From contig JAGYXB010000559.1 of assembly GCA_022495005.1 (NCBI GenBank), positions 2,418,001-2,482,000 of the forward strand: DNA of 64,000 bases, in the 5' to 3' direction. This DNA comes from Rhyacophila brunnea (Eukaryota; Arthropoda; Insecta; Trichoptera; Rhyacophilidae). Within the stretch, counting starts at the first letter, position 1. Every line of letters starts with the position of its first letter. Below the pieces are notes generated by a model that made no database searches, had not been told where the DNA came from, and saw nothing but the letters and a program-made list of their open reading frames with translations. Of this stretch, positions 12,145 through 25,303 are shown in pieces. Position numbers and translations under genes: made by a program.

Positions 12145-12321
12145 GGTACTGTTCGGTTATCAGGAATACAGCGGAAAACACATTATGAAAATACCCGATA
12201 TACTGGATTATTTGTTAGTTTGGGTTAGTTTAGGTTAGGTTAAGTTAGGTTAACCTAACAAATAATCCAGTTTATCGGCTATTTTCAAAATGTGTTTTCC
12301 GCTGTATTCCTGTACAGTACC
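12145..12321 (+). mobile_element. TTAGG-hairpin element A, 177 bp
   Basis: Termini GGTACTG...CAGTACC with perfect 8-bp target duplication CAATAACT (12137-12144, 12322-12329). Both arms pair through AGCGGAAAACACATT and ACTGGATTATTTGTTAG. The centre holds GGTTAGGTTAAGTTAGGTTAA, a degenerate TTAGG array. The right arm lacks the TCGGTTAT block present on the left, so the tip of the hairpin stem is uneven. No coding capacity. Confidence 0.93.
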
Positions 12322-13141
12322 CAATAACTATTACATCTGTGTCGCTAGATTTCAAAATCAGCCAAGTCTATAGTAAATGAATAGGAGAAAAACAGCTTTT
12401 TGTTTTCTCAAATACACAGTCACAAGGGTGAAAGTTTATATTATTTCGAGTATAGAATATTAAAAATTAATAAATTCCACATTATGATAATGCAGAAATG
12501 TTAGAAAGCAATAGTTATTCAGGAATTCACAAAAAAGTCAAAAATACCTAAAGGTGGACTTGGCTGATTTTGAAATGTAGCGACACAATTCTGTACTATT
12601 TGTGGTACTTACCTATTTGAATATCACGTTAAATACCCATACTATCATGTTAAATGCGCATATTATGCTTTATACATTTTTAAAAGTTTTAATAATTAAT
12701 AAAATTCATACTCTCCCTAGTAAACTCTTAACGCCTTTTGTTTATTTATTATAAGCATAATGTTAGGCAACTGTCTATATTTATTAAGCTAAAATCATCG
12801 ATTGAGTCACAAACTATTTACCGCATACAAATCATATGTGTACCTATGATTTTACCTAAGTGACCATGAAGCGAGATTACACATTAAGTATGCTATTTGC
12901 ATAATTCATAAATCGACTATCTTTTTAGCATTGACACGATAATCACGACCGGCGTACCATTAACAAAGGTGTGCGATCAAAATGCCAAATATTTTATCAC
13001 TTGGGATTATATTAATAAATATTTGAAACGTTCATTGTTTATTTTGACCGTAAACTTTACTATAATATCAATGAAAATACATACCTTGGTAATATTACTG
13101 TTTTAAACGTATAAATTTCAATTATTTCTTATCTAATTAGT

Positions 13142-13340
13142 AGAATAATGAAAATAAACCAGTCAAAAACTAAGTATATGGTCAGCACACGCGATCAGGT
13201 ACCGTTGCAGAATATAGACATAGAACAGCATGCATATGAAGGGGTGGACAAGTTCACGTATCTCGGATCCAGTCTAAATACACAAAATAAGACAGCAGAG
13301 GAGATAAAAATCCGAATTATCTCCGGGAATAAATGCTGGC
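13142..13340 (+). pseudogene. LINE reverse-transcriptase fragment
   Basis: The frame opening with ATG at 13148 contains KINQSKTKYM, then FTYLGSSLN, then EEIKIRIISGNK. This spacing (KTKYM, F-YLGS, EI--RI--GN) is characteristic of the region after the catalytic core in non-LTR retrotransposon reverse transcriptases. The frame loses homology at about 13340, where MITE G begins. Upstream catalytic motifs are absent, so it is a short dead fragment. The C-terminal region of a similar protein type lies at 49115-49473. Clade was not determined. Confidence 0.8.
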
Positions 13341-13742
13341 AGGGAATGGGACGACTGGCCTCCGGATAATTGGACGCCGCGCTGTCGTAGACACGTGTAG
13401 ACGAGGTATTTTAATCAGTTTCTATCTACTACTTAGTAGTTTGAATTCATTTTACTATTAACATAATGTATTCTTTATCGCTGATTGAGAATTACCATGC
13501 CCAAGGCTTTATATTAAATAAAAAACTCTTTTTTCGTTGGAACTTAAACATATGCACGATTGAATCATTGTTTACGTCTGCATATTTACATTCTTACCAA
13601 CTATTAAATCATAATATAATCATTGAAGTATAAATAATAATATTGAATATTTTTTAAAGTACCTATAAGTACCTAACGTCTATTTATTTTCGAATTCCGT
13701 GGCGTCCAGTTGTCCGGTGCCAAATCGTCCTAGACCCGTTCA
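13341..13742 (+). mobile_element. MITE G, copy 1 (subterminal GGACGCC repeats)
   Basis: Left end GGGAATGGGACGACTGG and right end, read inward on the other strand, GGGTCTAGGACGATTTGG; both continue with ACAACTGGACGCC-type units. Inverted relative to 50801-51432, which it matches along most of its length, including GCATGGTAATTCTCAATC and GTTTAAGTTCCAACGAA on the minus strand. It abuts the reverse-transcriptase fragment. No clear target duplication. Confidence 0.75.
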
Positions 13743-13866
13743 ACGAAGAACTCGTCATTTGATAAAATGTTATACGAACTTATGTTTCACGTACTGCGGC
13801 GCACGAATAAGTGTATACGCATACTGCATACGTACAACTTACATATAACCAGTTAGAAATAGAAGT

Positions 13867-13994
13867 GAAGCAATCACAAACATTCAGACTTTCAAAAAAT
13901 CACATAAAATATATTGTGATTTCATAGGGTATCGAACGAGGAGTCACCGAATGAAAGGCCAGTGCCTTACATACTGCACTACGAGACCTGTTAT
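13867..13994 (-). repeat. S2 tRNA-derived SINE, copy 1
   Basis: On the minus strand: CTCGTAGTGCAGTATGTAAG, a cloverleaf-like middle, B-box-like GTTCGATACCC, then a body with TTATGTGATTTTTTGAAAG and TGTTTGTGATTG. The same order occurs at 46128-46280 on the plus strand. Confidence 0.7.
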
Positions 13995-15285
13995 ACCGAC
14001 TATGACTTGTCAAAATATTTAGATGTAAATACACACGATTCGTAAATAGTTTATGTCATAAAACAATATGATAGTTCTATGTAAGAAAAAAAAGTAGTCA
14101 TGTATAATGGCTGTATGTAAATAAGTGCTTTTATTTTAGCGGATAGTTTAGTGCGGTTATAACAACATACCATACGCGTAGATGTGGATCTGATTACTAT
14201 CGTTATGAATTTAGTCAGAAAGTATTATAACTCATATCATTTTCATTAGTAACGCTGTATATATGGTTCGTAATTGTACAATATATAACATAATATATTC
14301 TATTAATCATGTTAGACTGCATACCTACATACTTTTAAAGATGATACGGCAAAAAACTAAGTAATTAATCATTTTTAAAGCAGGTATGCTCAGTCTTTGT
14401 TTCGTAACATATTCGGTGATTCTATATAACTTAAGTTATGTTTCATCTCACGTACAAATAAATAAATATTACTGTAATAATATAATACCTATTTAAAATA
14501 TATTTTGAAAGGAATTGCAGCATTTAAATGCAAATATCAGTAGTCATCAAACACAAATAAATAAGCAAAAGCATTTTCCTCCCACTCGATAGTTTATTTT
14601 AATGTATTTCTTAAACTCGTTCTACCAATAAGGCTTGACACAAGGATAATATAATATAGGAGCCAATCAGTTTTATTATATATCGATTTCTAGTTTTTTT
14701 TGTTGTTGTTTATTGTGCTAATATAATTTACTAATAATATATTATATAGGTGGTTGACAACGTATCAAAATTATTGATTCATTACATAATAATTATATTA
14801 TTGTCTAACGCCTTATTGATCCTAACAAATTATTAATATGCGGTGTCAGGAATTATTTAAAATACATTTTATTTGTATACAACGAAGGATGTATACAACA
14901 TTACTTGTACTATAAATCTTTAAAAGTATCATAGATAGAACATTGACATATTAGCACAGTAAAATTAAATTGCCTTCAGGGACAAAATACAAAAAAAAGT
15001 AATTTATTGAGACGGGATTTATTGTATTTTTAATCTTAAAAATTGCGCCTTCTATTTTTATCAAAAATCTTTCATCATAAATCTGACAAAATACATTAAT
15101 AAATTAGTAATATGAAAAACTGTGTTAAGTTTGCTTTCTTAAACAATGTAATATTATTTAAATATTTACAATAAGTATTTTGGTAATAAAAGTTTTCTAT
15201 AATGTAGTTAAGTTCAAATTTATTATACTGAATGAAAGACTTAAATGTGGAACAATACAATATAAGTACGGACACATTAAATTTG
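13995..15285. other. No gene seen; A+T-rich spacer
   Basis: Nothing beyond simple A+T-rich sequence could be supported between the S2 SINE and the LINE J remnant. Confidence 0.5.
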
Positions 15286-15769
15286 TCCTTTTTCAGTTCA
15301 ATTCAAATTTATTTATTTACACATAGTGAACTTTCAAATTTACAAATTCGAAGCATTCATAACATAACATGAAAAACAAAGAAATAGTATTAAAACAGTA
15401 TTAAAAAAACGATGCAATATAAAAAATATTGGTAAAAGAGTAGATAAATATAAAAAAAAATATGAACTACTTAAAAGTACTTACGCCAAACGTACTAAGT
15501 AGATCCTATTTATATATTGTATATAGTATATAACAACGTCCGCCTATACTCACCTCACGTAGGTGGAATATATCAATATCTGAAGTGATTTGGTTGAATA
15601 GAGTTATTGCTTGCCCAATTGGCATGGTCAATGTCAGGTTAGTTCTGCACCTTGGAAGAACACAAAACTGATGTTCCCCTTTTTTAAGACATGTATCAGG
15701 GACATACAGGTCAATACAACCAAGAAGAGCAGAGTTTAAATTTACAGCGCGTATAAGACAAGATTTGTT
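15286..15769 (-). pseudogene. LINE family J C-terminus and 3' UTR
   Basis: On the minus strand an open frame from 15769 to the stop at 15506-15508 includes ALLGCIDLYVPDTCLKKGE, VLPRCRTNLT and DIDIFHLRE. Its end matches the tail frame at 40926-41015 (FNEIASGVDIFHLRE), and the 3' region (AAATAAATTTGAATTGAAC-type) matches the J family. By comparison with 40926, one base is missing after HLRE, shifting the last residues. The layout resembles the C-terminal end of Jockey/CR1-like LINEs. 5'-truncated and inactive. Confidence 0.75.
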
Positions 15770-16204
15770 TCACTGACTGAGCGTTAACTTGGCAGACTTT
15801 CTTTTAAGTACAATATTAGTTACACTGAATTATAAGTTTACGGAATGGTTGAAGATAATTGTCGAGAGTTGTTTCGATTCTCACACCAATTTCAATATAA
15901 CTATAATTAATAGCTCCATGCATGTTCGATTATTATACTGTACATTATTGGTCAGTTATTTTGTACGTAGTTTATGTTGTGACTAGTGCATTAAAAATTA
16001 GTCCAAATACGGTTCCATAAGTTTGACGTTAACGAACATGCGTTGTGAGTACTATTTTAAGAGCATATCAATCGTGCACATTAATTAATAATAACTTAAA
16101 TCAAATTATTAAAAATAAAAACGCTGATGCATGATATTAAAATTACTTATGTAGGAATTTCATTGATATCAGAGAAATAGAATATTATCAAGTAAATAAA
16201 TCAG

Positions 16205-16345
16205 AATGGCCGATCAATCGAAAGATGTTTACCGATGCATGTGCAATTGACGTTTCCTGAATTATGTGCGATACGTAGTGACGTTTCCTCCTCGAAGGAT
16301 ATCCTGTTCGGAGCCAGGATGTCCCTCAAAGGTCAGGATGTCTTG
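16205..16345. other. GC-elevated patch, unresolved
   Basis: G+C-richer than its flanks, with related words GACGTTTCCT (twice) and AGGATATCC/AGGATGTCC (several). A minus-strand frame reads HQDILTFEGHPGSEQDILRG before a stop; a second minus frame is also open. No family was recognised; exon or old transposon are both possible. Confidence 0.25.
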
Positions 16346-18335
16346 ATGAATCATAATAATATTAAACTCACGCATATAACGGATATTTAAACACTTCATT
16401 GTATTTAAAAAGAATCAGTAGCCCTGTATGTCTGTGATGGTAAACTTGACAACACAATTTTATTGTAACGTCATTTTTTCATAATTAAAATTTTATTCGC
16501 ATAAATTATTTAGAAATCTAGGTCTTTTTTTATTTTTCTCTAGAATTACATCCTGCAATTAAAAAATATTGATATTGAAGAAGACAGTGATGAAACACAA
16601 TGGTATTATTGATATATTTTTTTGTGTGCCAGTACGCATCTGTTTGATTGGCAGTTGCAGGGAGGTTATCAAACTGTGGGTAACATTGTATACAGAATTT
16701 GTGAGAAATATCTATGCATCTTTCGGTAGGATATATTAATTTTATGACTGATTGGAACTGTTTCCTTTTAAATTTCATGATGAATCGATTGCATTATCTC
16801 CGTCAAGAAAAATTGCCGCTGGTTACAGATAACAATAATTACAGTACGTATAAGTAGAAACGGTGATTATTTATAATAATTATTACTGAATAATATTAAA
16901 AAAATCCACGGAAGTCTCATGCAATATAATATAATATAGCTAGAAACTTTAATAATTACGATATATCGATATATGAGGTAGGTAATAATTATGTTAGTAT
17001 TAAGAGATATAATTATTTTGTTTAAAATTGTATTAGGTATTTTGTTTTACTTGATTTTTAATTATTTATGAGAATATCAAAAACCTTTCAGCAATAAAGA
17101 TACTTTTATTGTGTGCAACACTATTTTTTATTGAGATATAATATTGTAATCTTCATTTTTTATTTAGATTTTAATGCTAAACGAAAGAGAATGTTGATTT
17201 TTCTGAATAATAATTATTATACGTCAATTAAACATCCTGTTTTAGTATTATTGTGTTGTATATTTATTACAAAAAAAAAATCTATTGTATACTTCATGAC
17301 GTGTAATTTTAAAAATAAATAAAAACAATTGTATTTTATGTAGTAGGCAAACACCGAATATTAATACTAATTCATTCAACAAGTAATCGATGAACACGTT
17401 TAAGATTTTTACATATTGTTTTAAGCGGTATTTAACACAATGATATTAAAAATTATATTCAATATCAATGGTAACATGCATTTATAGAAGAACACGTTTG
17501 AATATAATTTTTAAAAAATGAAAGTGAAATAGAAATATTTTTTTATGTTTATATTGCTTCCATGATTTTGCCAATATAATGGATTTAATTCACCTTATAT
17601 TGGTATGAGTATGGTAAGAGAAACAATAATTAATATTTATAGTAGGTATCGGATATTCTTTTCAATATACCTGCTTTTATCAATATTTATAATATAAAAT
17701 GCAGATTTTCTATAGAACTTCAGATTACATTCAATATATTATGATCGAAATATGAGGTACCTACATAGTTATAAATTAATGCATTTTTATATTTTTTTTT
17801 TCTTCTATAAAATTTTTAAATATGGCATCATGTTTTTGAAAATACATAACTCGAAGCATCTTTTATTATCCAGAGTGGTAATTCTTCAATAATAACATGG
17901 CTTGGAAAATCTAATAGGTGTGTTTCTGAGGATGTTCCCTGTTACTCATGTATTGTTAATGCATTTAATCAACTAGTTAAATAATGTATTTTAGATAATC
18001 AAATTTAAACTCCCCGAAACATTTAAGTAAAATGTAATTTAATATATTAGGTATAGGGGAACAAGATAAGAAGACTTTTCATGAGATAAAGGTTCTTCAT
18101 ATTATTTTTATATTTCAATGATTTCTACTATCAATAATAACTATTATCAATACAAGACTGTTGAATTATTATAATCAAATAAATATTTTATATGGCTTCC
18201 ACATTTTTTTTTATAAAGTGTTGTCCAGTTTAAGATTAAGTAGGTACTTATTACGGTCAGCCCATTACGGTGGCCAGTGTAACTGTTTTATATTATACAC
18301 TTATGACAGCATCGATCGAAAAGGCGAAATTCAAA
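16346..18335. other. No gene seen; very A+T-rich spacer
   Basis: No repeat copy or coding signal could be supported. Open frames in this stretch are low-complexity and rich in F, Y, I, N and K. Confidence 0.5.
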
Positions 18336-18449
18336 ATGGCCGCAAATTCTTTTTATTTTTTAAACGATCACACGTCCGCGGCAAATTTCGCGCGGCCGAG
18401 TGTGCGCAGGCGCGGGCAAGAAAAACTTTCGAATATTCGTATAAGGCTG
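18336..18449 (+). CDS. Possible first coding exon, unidentified protein
   Basis: ATG at 18336 sits in a favourable context (CAAAATGG) and opens 38 codons that end exactly at a donor-like CTG|GTGAGT at 18449/18450, in phase 0. The product would begin MAANSFYFLNDHTSAANFAR and continue with a basic RRRGQEK stretch. The frame stays open past the donor to 18584, so the exon may instead be longer. It lies in a CpG-rich patch with promoter-type motifs. No later exon was found and no family recognised; CAAAATGGCCGC may alternatively be a YY1-type site. Confidence 0.3.
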
Positions 18450-18590
18450 GTGAGTGTGGCTTACCGGCTCAAGCGCTCCCAGAAACGAGTTGGCATTGAG
18501 TCGGGTGTTGTGCAATGGACAATGACGTCACTCCAGTCTCAACAGCGTCTACCCACACCGACGACGGCTTCGAGGTCCGGTTGAGCATTT
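18350..18590 (+). promoter_or_regulatory. CpG-rich promoter-like patch
   Basis: Strongly CpG-rich against an A+T-rich background. Contains TGCGCAGGCGC at 18403-18413, close to the NRF-1/EWG palindrome, and a perfect TGACGTCA cyclic-AMP-response-type site at 18523-18530. No TATA box is obvious. Direction is inferred from the plus-strand donor at 18450. It could be a transposon remnant instead. Confidence 0.35.
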
Positions 18591-18769
18591 ATTATAGATT
18601 TATAGTTATTACTATGAATACAAACATACGGTGTAGAAATCGATCAAAGCTGACCAGCGATAATTCAATACTTTGGTCCTTAGTGCAATGAGAGTGACTA
18701 ATGTCTTACATATTTTCTAGAATATAGCTAGGTACCTATACCACAGTGGTGGAGTATTATTTTAATTGC

Positions 18770-18846
18770 GACTAATACATGTGACTAAATCGGTAAAGCA
18801 CATTAGTCGGAATCCGATGGTTGCAAGTTCCAGTCCCGCCCGGAAC
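18770..18846 (+). repeat. tRNA-like SINE head (S3)
   Basis: A-box-like TGACTAAATCGGTAAAGCAC, a middle ATTAGTCGGAATCCGATGG, and B-box-like GTTCCAGTCCCG, followed by CCATATTTTTTTC. There is no acceptor-stem pairing, so a SINE head is more likely than a gene. Confidence 0.45.
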
Positions 18847-18864
18847 CATATTTTTTTCAAGGTT

Positions 18865-20369
18865 TCTTTTTATAGTTACGTTTCTGAAGTTCAATAAATA
18901 ATATTACATTTTTAAATCATGTGATTTTTTGTTAAATAAAAAAATAGTTTATTATCAATCTACATTAATGATAATGGTATAAAATCCAAAACACCTATCA
19001 ATTATGCTGTTCTATTAAAATTGTGTCGTTTGTGATGACAATTTTAAATGATCTCCATGAGAAAATGCTTCCCAAATAGGCTAAATGTTTGTTACTTATC
19101 TGTATGTAATAGTAATCTTAAGTGAGTTGATAACATCCCTTAAAATCAGAAACATGACTCGTGTCACTCATTGAATCTTGAAAAAAATAATAAACACACG
19201 ACTGCTATCACTTATTTCCGAAATGTAGCAAACAAAGTGATGTTGCTAACTTAGTATTAAAATAAATTATGACATATTTTATTATCTTTTTGCATTGTAG
19301 TAGTGATAATTTAAAGGCAGAAGGATATAACGTTGAGATAGTACAGCGGAATGCGTCCTGCGTGTCGCTGTAAGGAAATCACATAATCATCCGTACAGAT
19401 GAGTAGATAGTGCATCTTTATTCGCAAAGTTTTATTTGTATATTTTCTTGACATCAAGATTGCTACCTTATAAATATGTACAAAAAGCTACATAATTATC
19501 TATTGAAACCCCTATAAAACTTTAGTATCACGGAATAAGCACCGCTTACCCTACCAATCAATAGCTACAATGTATAATATGTGTGTAGGTTAAATTATTG
19601 GGATAGCAGAAAAATATGGAGATAAAATTTATGTTAATAATGTGTTTACATTGAAACAATGAGGAAATGATTATTGCATGTAAATATTCAAGGTGGGCCT
19701 AATCAATTATTTTACCTGAGTACATAACCGTTTAAAATAGATTTTGAAGGCTTACGTACTTAGTATGTACGGTAAACTTATTCATAATATTTAGTATTTT
19801 CATTAAAACGTTTTTACATTATCTACAAAGGTGGTCAATCTCAAAGTCCCGGGGTCTTGCTCGATGTATGTATGTAATTTGTGGTCTTTACTTTTCATAC
19901 AATTTTTGACAAAAATACACGTTTCGTCAACTAAAAAGTGAAATTTAAAGAAAGCGGTTCGCAACTAAGCAAACTATTCAAATAAACCATTAATTTCCTA
20001 ACTTTCACGGTATTACGGAATCGGAAATAAATTATGCATGTATATAAAAATTCCTATAAACCAAATCATCAATTAAAAGAAGTGTACTACTGAATGTGAG
20101 ATGTATAGCAAGTTTTTTTTTTTATTAATAAAAGAGTTCATAATAAATATTATTATATGTACCACCAGCACACTAAAAGATACTTACTAAATTCAGATAG
20201 AAAGGGTTATCATTTTATTATCAATTCAACTATATTAAAATAGTTCGTAAACGTACAATAAATTGTACAAGAAGTTCACATTATTATCACTAGATATGGT
20301 TCGTAAATTTGCATGAATTACACTTCAAAACATCACCGTGTTAAGATCCTACGAGAATCCATATAGTGG
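18865..20369. other. No gene seen; A+T-rich spacer
   Basis: No supported feature. Confidence 0.5.
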
Positions 20370-20530
20370 AAGTTGTATTAACTGATTTTTTACGAGAAAT
20401 GAATGTTCGCCACCTCCATGGTTTATTAGGTAAATACTCCAAATCCAAACACACATTGAAAAACAATATAAGTATTTTTTTCCAGACCTAGGACCCACGG
20501 CATTATCAGCCGACACGTTATCGCTAGGCA
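20370..20530 (-). repeat. S1 SINE, diverged copy
   Basis: On the minus strand the head is weak, but CCGTGGGTCCTAGGTCTGG, the ATATTGTTTTTCA block and the CATTTCTCGTAAAAAATCA block follow in S1 order. Tail is lost. Confidence 0.65.
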
Positions 20531-23500
20531 GGGTGCCAAAAATTACACTTATGATAGAGTAACTATTGATAGGGAAACCATAGAAGGTTCTATAATATGA
20601 ATTGTTTATCACCTTTCTTTGTATTTAACGAAGAATATACAAAGTGTATAAGGTATATGGATAGAAAATTACAAATAAGAGCCTTGTCACAATTTCCATA
20701 GATTGCGCATTTTGTATTAAAAATAATTTGAAAGTCGTTAGCATTTCGGCTTGTCGGTGAGTAGTTGTCTGTTGTCTGTTGGACGATTTTGCAAAATCCT
20801 CTCTGCGTGAAGCGTGTCAAGTCAATTTGAAAAGTGAGCACCGTTTGTACTTAACAGAATATTTTTTTCTTCACAAATGACGGTTTGACGATTGAATAAT
20901 GGCCAACGTGTATTTAAATATAACCTTAGGTCACAAAGGTAAACATGCCGACAGCTTTTGTAATTGATGTATCGCAATTTAATTTCGAATGACTAAATAA
21001 CTACATCAACAACACTATTAGTGAAACAATTACTGTAGTGTTTATTAAATTATTTAAAACTACTAGAAATTAATTATCGATCGTGTATAATATTCATAAT
21101 TGCGAATATATTAAATGTAATTAGATTTATCTTATAACCTATGTATAAGTACATATCGTCGGTGTTTTGTAAAAAGGTTGAATTAACCAAAACGCTACTT
21201 TACATGAGGAGGATTTTTAACTTTTGACATTTATTTGTTTTTTACCTGTAGACAATTATAAATATCTAATAAGTTTATAATAAAGCTTAGAAAGAATACT
21301 GTCATTATAATAGGTATTATTATATATTATTTTAAAAGGCCTAATATGTCACATTTGCTTTTTATTTCGTAATTTTAATTAATTTAATTTTAGTCGAGTA
21401 TCGTTTTTAAGTACTTTCCTGTGGAGATTCGCCGTTTTTACACAACAAAGCTAGTGGGGTACATATTGTATTTTCATTAAAATCTCGATATCGCCAAAAT
21501 GGCTGATTCGCCCTTTTTACAAAACACCGACGATATTATCATTTAATCTGAATTAAATAAGAGATTAGCATATGAGACATGATACGATACGTATGATGTT
21601 AATTACATGATTAATAGAAACAAATTAAGATCACAGATTTTTCTGTGGAAAACCTAATTAGTATGGTATGTCAACTATTTGTCTTGAATAGAATTTTGTG
21701 TCGAGATCTGTAGGTAATTATGATATAAATGCACCCTTTTAAGGGGTGTAAAAAATCATATATTATTATAAAGCAATCTTTAATGGTAAATAATTTATGA
21801 ATGTTTATTTTTTATGAATCTAAATACGAGTAGTCAAATAATGATAGTATTTATGGGTTAATTAATTTTTAAACCAGTATAATATTGCACTGTATTTTAT
21901 CGGCGTTCAGAGAGCAATTATGTGTGGAGAAGGAAAGAGGTGATAAGTTTAATATCACTACTTATCATTGAATACAAAAAAAAATGGAATTTTAGATAAA
22001 TTTATATGAAAACTTTTATGTTTCTAAGTGAAATTACTAGTTAAACGGCGTCAATTTGACTCGTCCATTTTCTCATTTATGTATACCTACAATAATATAA
22101 TATATTATGATGTTAAAATATTTAATTTATTCTATTTTTTAAATAATTGTCATCTTTTTCTTTTCGCGGACAGAATTAAAGCTTAAAATAATTATTGTCA
22201 ATCTTTTAAAGAAAAAGAACATTATTTTGAAATAGTGTTATTATTTTTGTGGAAAAATGATTTATGTATTGTACTGGAGATGTCTGCAGTACCTATTCTA
22301 AATTTGATCAGCGTATGATTACATAATTAATATTTTCATCCAGATAAGAATGGTACCTATAATGAGTCACGCAACTACTTTGTCAGTATAAATTGGTATG
22401 CTGTGTGGGAGTCTCTGCGTGGATAAATAATCACTGTAATTTAATTATCAAGGAGTGTACAGAATAAATAATTTTCCACCGAAAGCCGTCAACGAGAGAA
22501 CTGGTTGGCAGCAAAATGTATTCACAAGAAACGAAACTTTGATTATTTTGTCTATTCAATAAGTCAAAAAAACCTTAAACGATTTCAGCCGGTCGACAAC
22601 CTTGGGTATATAGAGGAACGTGGGGCATAATGGTATACCTAGTTACATTTCTAATTGTACACACGAAATGTAAAACTCTCATTTATCATAAAATACAAAT
22701 GATTTGATAGATTTATGTTAATAATTTATAATTTAATAAGATGTCATAAAAATATAAAAATAAAAGTTTTTGAAAAGGTGTAAAAGTATCAAAGCTATAC
22801 ATAAATATAAAATGCCCGATACGCTTCTGCACGGGAAATACTGAGATTTTACTAAAGGCAAAATAGTACATAAAAATAAACATGATACATTAATATGGTA
22901 AATACTAGTCAACACTCTAAAATATGGGCAAACATGAGAGCTTTTATCATACTAATGATTTTTACATCCAGATGAACAATTATTGGCTTATTATATACAA
23001 AATCGACAAGTCTTTGGTGAAATTGTAATATAACTATCTTCAGGACAGATGATTTACGTTGTTATATTAAATTCTAATTCAAGTATTATTGATATTGTAG
23101 ACAAATAATAGTACAATGACTTATATATCATCACTATGTCTCGTTGATTATGACTTAATTTTTTTTAAAATATTTGTCACCATGCTATAATATAATATTA
23201 CAACTTTGTGGTAAAATAGTTATCGTTTCGCAATGATATGTGTTATTTAAAAAAATTAGCAGAGAGGTTTTTGTTAAGTCTCACTGGTCCGACATGCACC
23301 GTGTTCCCCTATTTGTATATATAAAACGCGCGACTATGAAAAAGATAATTTGTGTTTTCGACGTCGTCGGCGGAGTTCTATGAAAAACACTAAAGTGCTC
23401 GGACACCGTCTGTAATTTCCAGAGATGTTTTATGTGGCCCTAATGACCGTATATACGTCTAAAGGTATATGTACACGGGAGAGTTTCATGTCATCATTTG

Positions 23501-23907
23501 AGCTATAGGTATTACGCTAAAAAGTTGATATGAAAAATAATGCGCCGGGATGTTCGACGCGTGAGAACTTCCTGGCAATTACAGATGAGGCATTTATTAG
23601 TAATACTTACGGATATTGATCACTATAAAAATGTGATAAGATTGCACAAAATATTTATTAAATATAAAATTTAACTCTCACAATATGAATACTTACGATT
23701 TCAGTTACAATAATATGAATATTATGATAAAACAGAGTAGGTTATTAAAAAATGGTTTAATGAAAATTACATATTGTATAACAGTCTCGTAAACCAATCT
23801 TTATGTATAGTGAATACTAAGTTTAGTGATAAACTCATGATTAAATAATTATACATTACCACCAAATAAATGCTAAATCCCTTAGAATAAGATAATCATA
23901 ATAATAT
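20531..23907. other. No gene supported
   Basis: A GTGAGT donor-like site at about 20755 follows a slightly GC-richer stretch, and TATATAAAACGCGCGAC at about 23316 looks TATA-like, but neither is joined to a convincing exon. The rest is A+T-rich spacer. Confidence 0.4.
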
Positions 23908-24166
23908 GCACGTTGGGATAATTTACTCACACAAGACAGTAGTATGATTTTCTTATAACATACAAAATACTTAGAAGGTACTGACTTTTGTAAATGTATT
24001 TCATGTAAGTATAATTTATGACATACTTTTAACTAGTTACATATTATTATTACGAAGAACATTAATATAAAATTCCAGCAATGACATGTGTCTGAGCACA
24101 CTAGCCTAATGGATTTTCCAGATCTTGAATTCGATTCTAAGGTCTTTAATGTAATATTCTTGCCAC
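23908..24166 (+). repeat. Inverted duplication II, left arm
   Basis: Pairs in inverted orientation with 26641-27137 (insertion excluded), from GGGATAATTTACTCACAC on the outside to TTCTTGCCAC on the inside. Includes a tRNA-like GAATTCGATTCTAAGG block. This arm is the empty site for the hairpin element at 26845-27068. Confidence 0.85.
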
Positions 24167-24434
24167 ATTGGTCGGTACCTACCAAATAAAGATATTGTAG
24201 AAAACCTTTTTCAACGTCTTTAATAGGTACTAAAATATATTAAATTAATGTTGAAAAAGGTAAGGTTATGTTAAGTACATAATAAGTAACCCAAAGTACG
24301 AAGGGCATTGATAAAAATAGCTGCAGGCAGTTTCAAAGTGCAGATTATATTTTAACATCTTAATTTGTTCTCGCGATCTGCACTGACAACAATATCCTGC
24401 GTGGTACGTATCATTACTTAAAACTTAAATCATA

Positions 24435-24905
24435 AATAATTACAAGATAAAAAAAACTTTTTATATACAACGTTTTTCAATTTTCGATTGAATCATATAA
24501 ACTTGACTTGACTAGCTTAAACGATCAAAAAATTTTATACTTGATAGAAATACTGAATAAATATAGAATACTGAAATGTCATTTTGACATTTCATATTGA
24601 TTTCCATAGTAACGCACGTATATATAATAATTTAGTTGCTAGGAACCCAGATCCCTAGCAACCAATAATATTGTTTTACTTTTAATGGATTTCTTTCGAA
24701 ATAACTTTTCATACAAAACAGAATTAACTGAAAATGAATTTAATTCAACTTAAAGATGGCTGAAGGTATTAAAAAGATGCATTGGCATCGTGTTCTGGTA
24801 TATTATAAAAGTTTCAAATGTCTAGATAGTCGGAAAGTTAGTTAAAAATCGATTGCAAGATTTTTACCGGACAAATAAGAATACGAGCTAAGAAAAACGT
24901 TGTAA
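24435..24905 (-). repeat. M1 repeat, copy 4
   Basis: Full-length on the minus strand. Carries a long central variant (AAGAAATCCATTAAAAG on the plus strand near the TTGGTTGC block). It forms the outer half of inverted duplication I, so it was probably copied together with copy 7 rather than by separate insertion. Confidence 0.92.
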
Positions 24906-25292
24906 AAAAATATGTTTTAAACATTACTTTGTCCGTTAATCACACACTTTGACCTCTTCGTATTAATACAGTTGCGTATTTGAGTAAGTACTCAACTGTT
25001 CATAGAAAACATTCTATGTTTTAAAAAAAGATCCTCTACATTACAAGAACTCAATAAGTTGTATGGCTAATATCTATTCCTCATTTTAAAAATGCGTTAA
25101 TACATCCTTTACTTTGCGGAGCTCAATGTACGTATGAGACTTAGGAGCATAAAAATTTCCTTTTTTAAATTACCTCGTCCAAAATACCTATTATTATTGC
25201 TGAAGTCGATTTCAATTAAAATAAAACGCAATATGTAGTTTATTATCGTATGTATAATAAACAGTAATATTGTATATTTTCTATCAATAAAA
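24435..25292 (+). repeat. Inverted duplication I, left arm
   Basis: Pairs with 31448-32291 in inverted orientation: M1 plus about 390 bp of flank running from TGTTTTAAACATTACTTTG to TTTCTATCAATAAAATTA. Similarity is high, with small indels. On the M1 3' side both arms end exactly at the M1 terminus. Confidence 0.9.
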
Positions 25293-25303
25293 TTAGGAAT
25301 TAA

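Noticed and set aside
23316..23390. TATATAAAA promoter followed by a short ATG frame
   Set aside because: The frame stops after 15 codons and no donor follows; TATA-like strings are common in this A+T-rich DNA.
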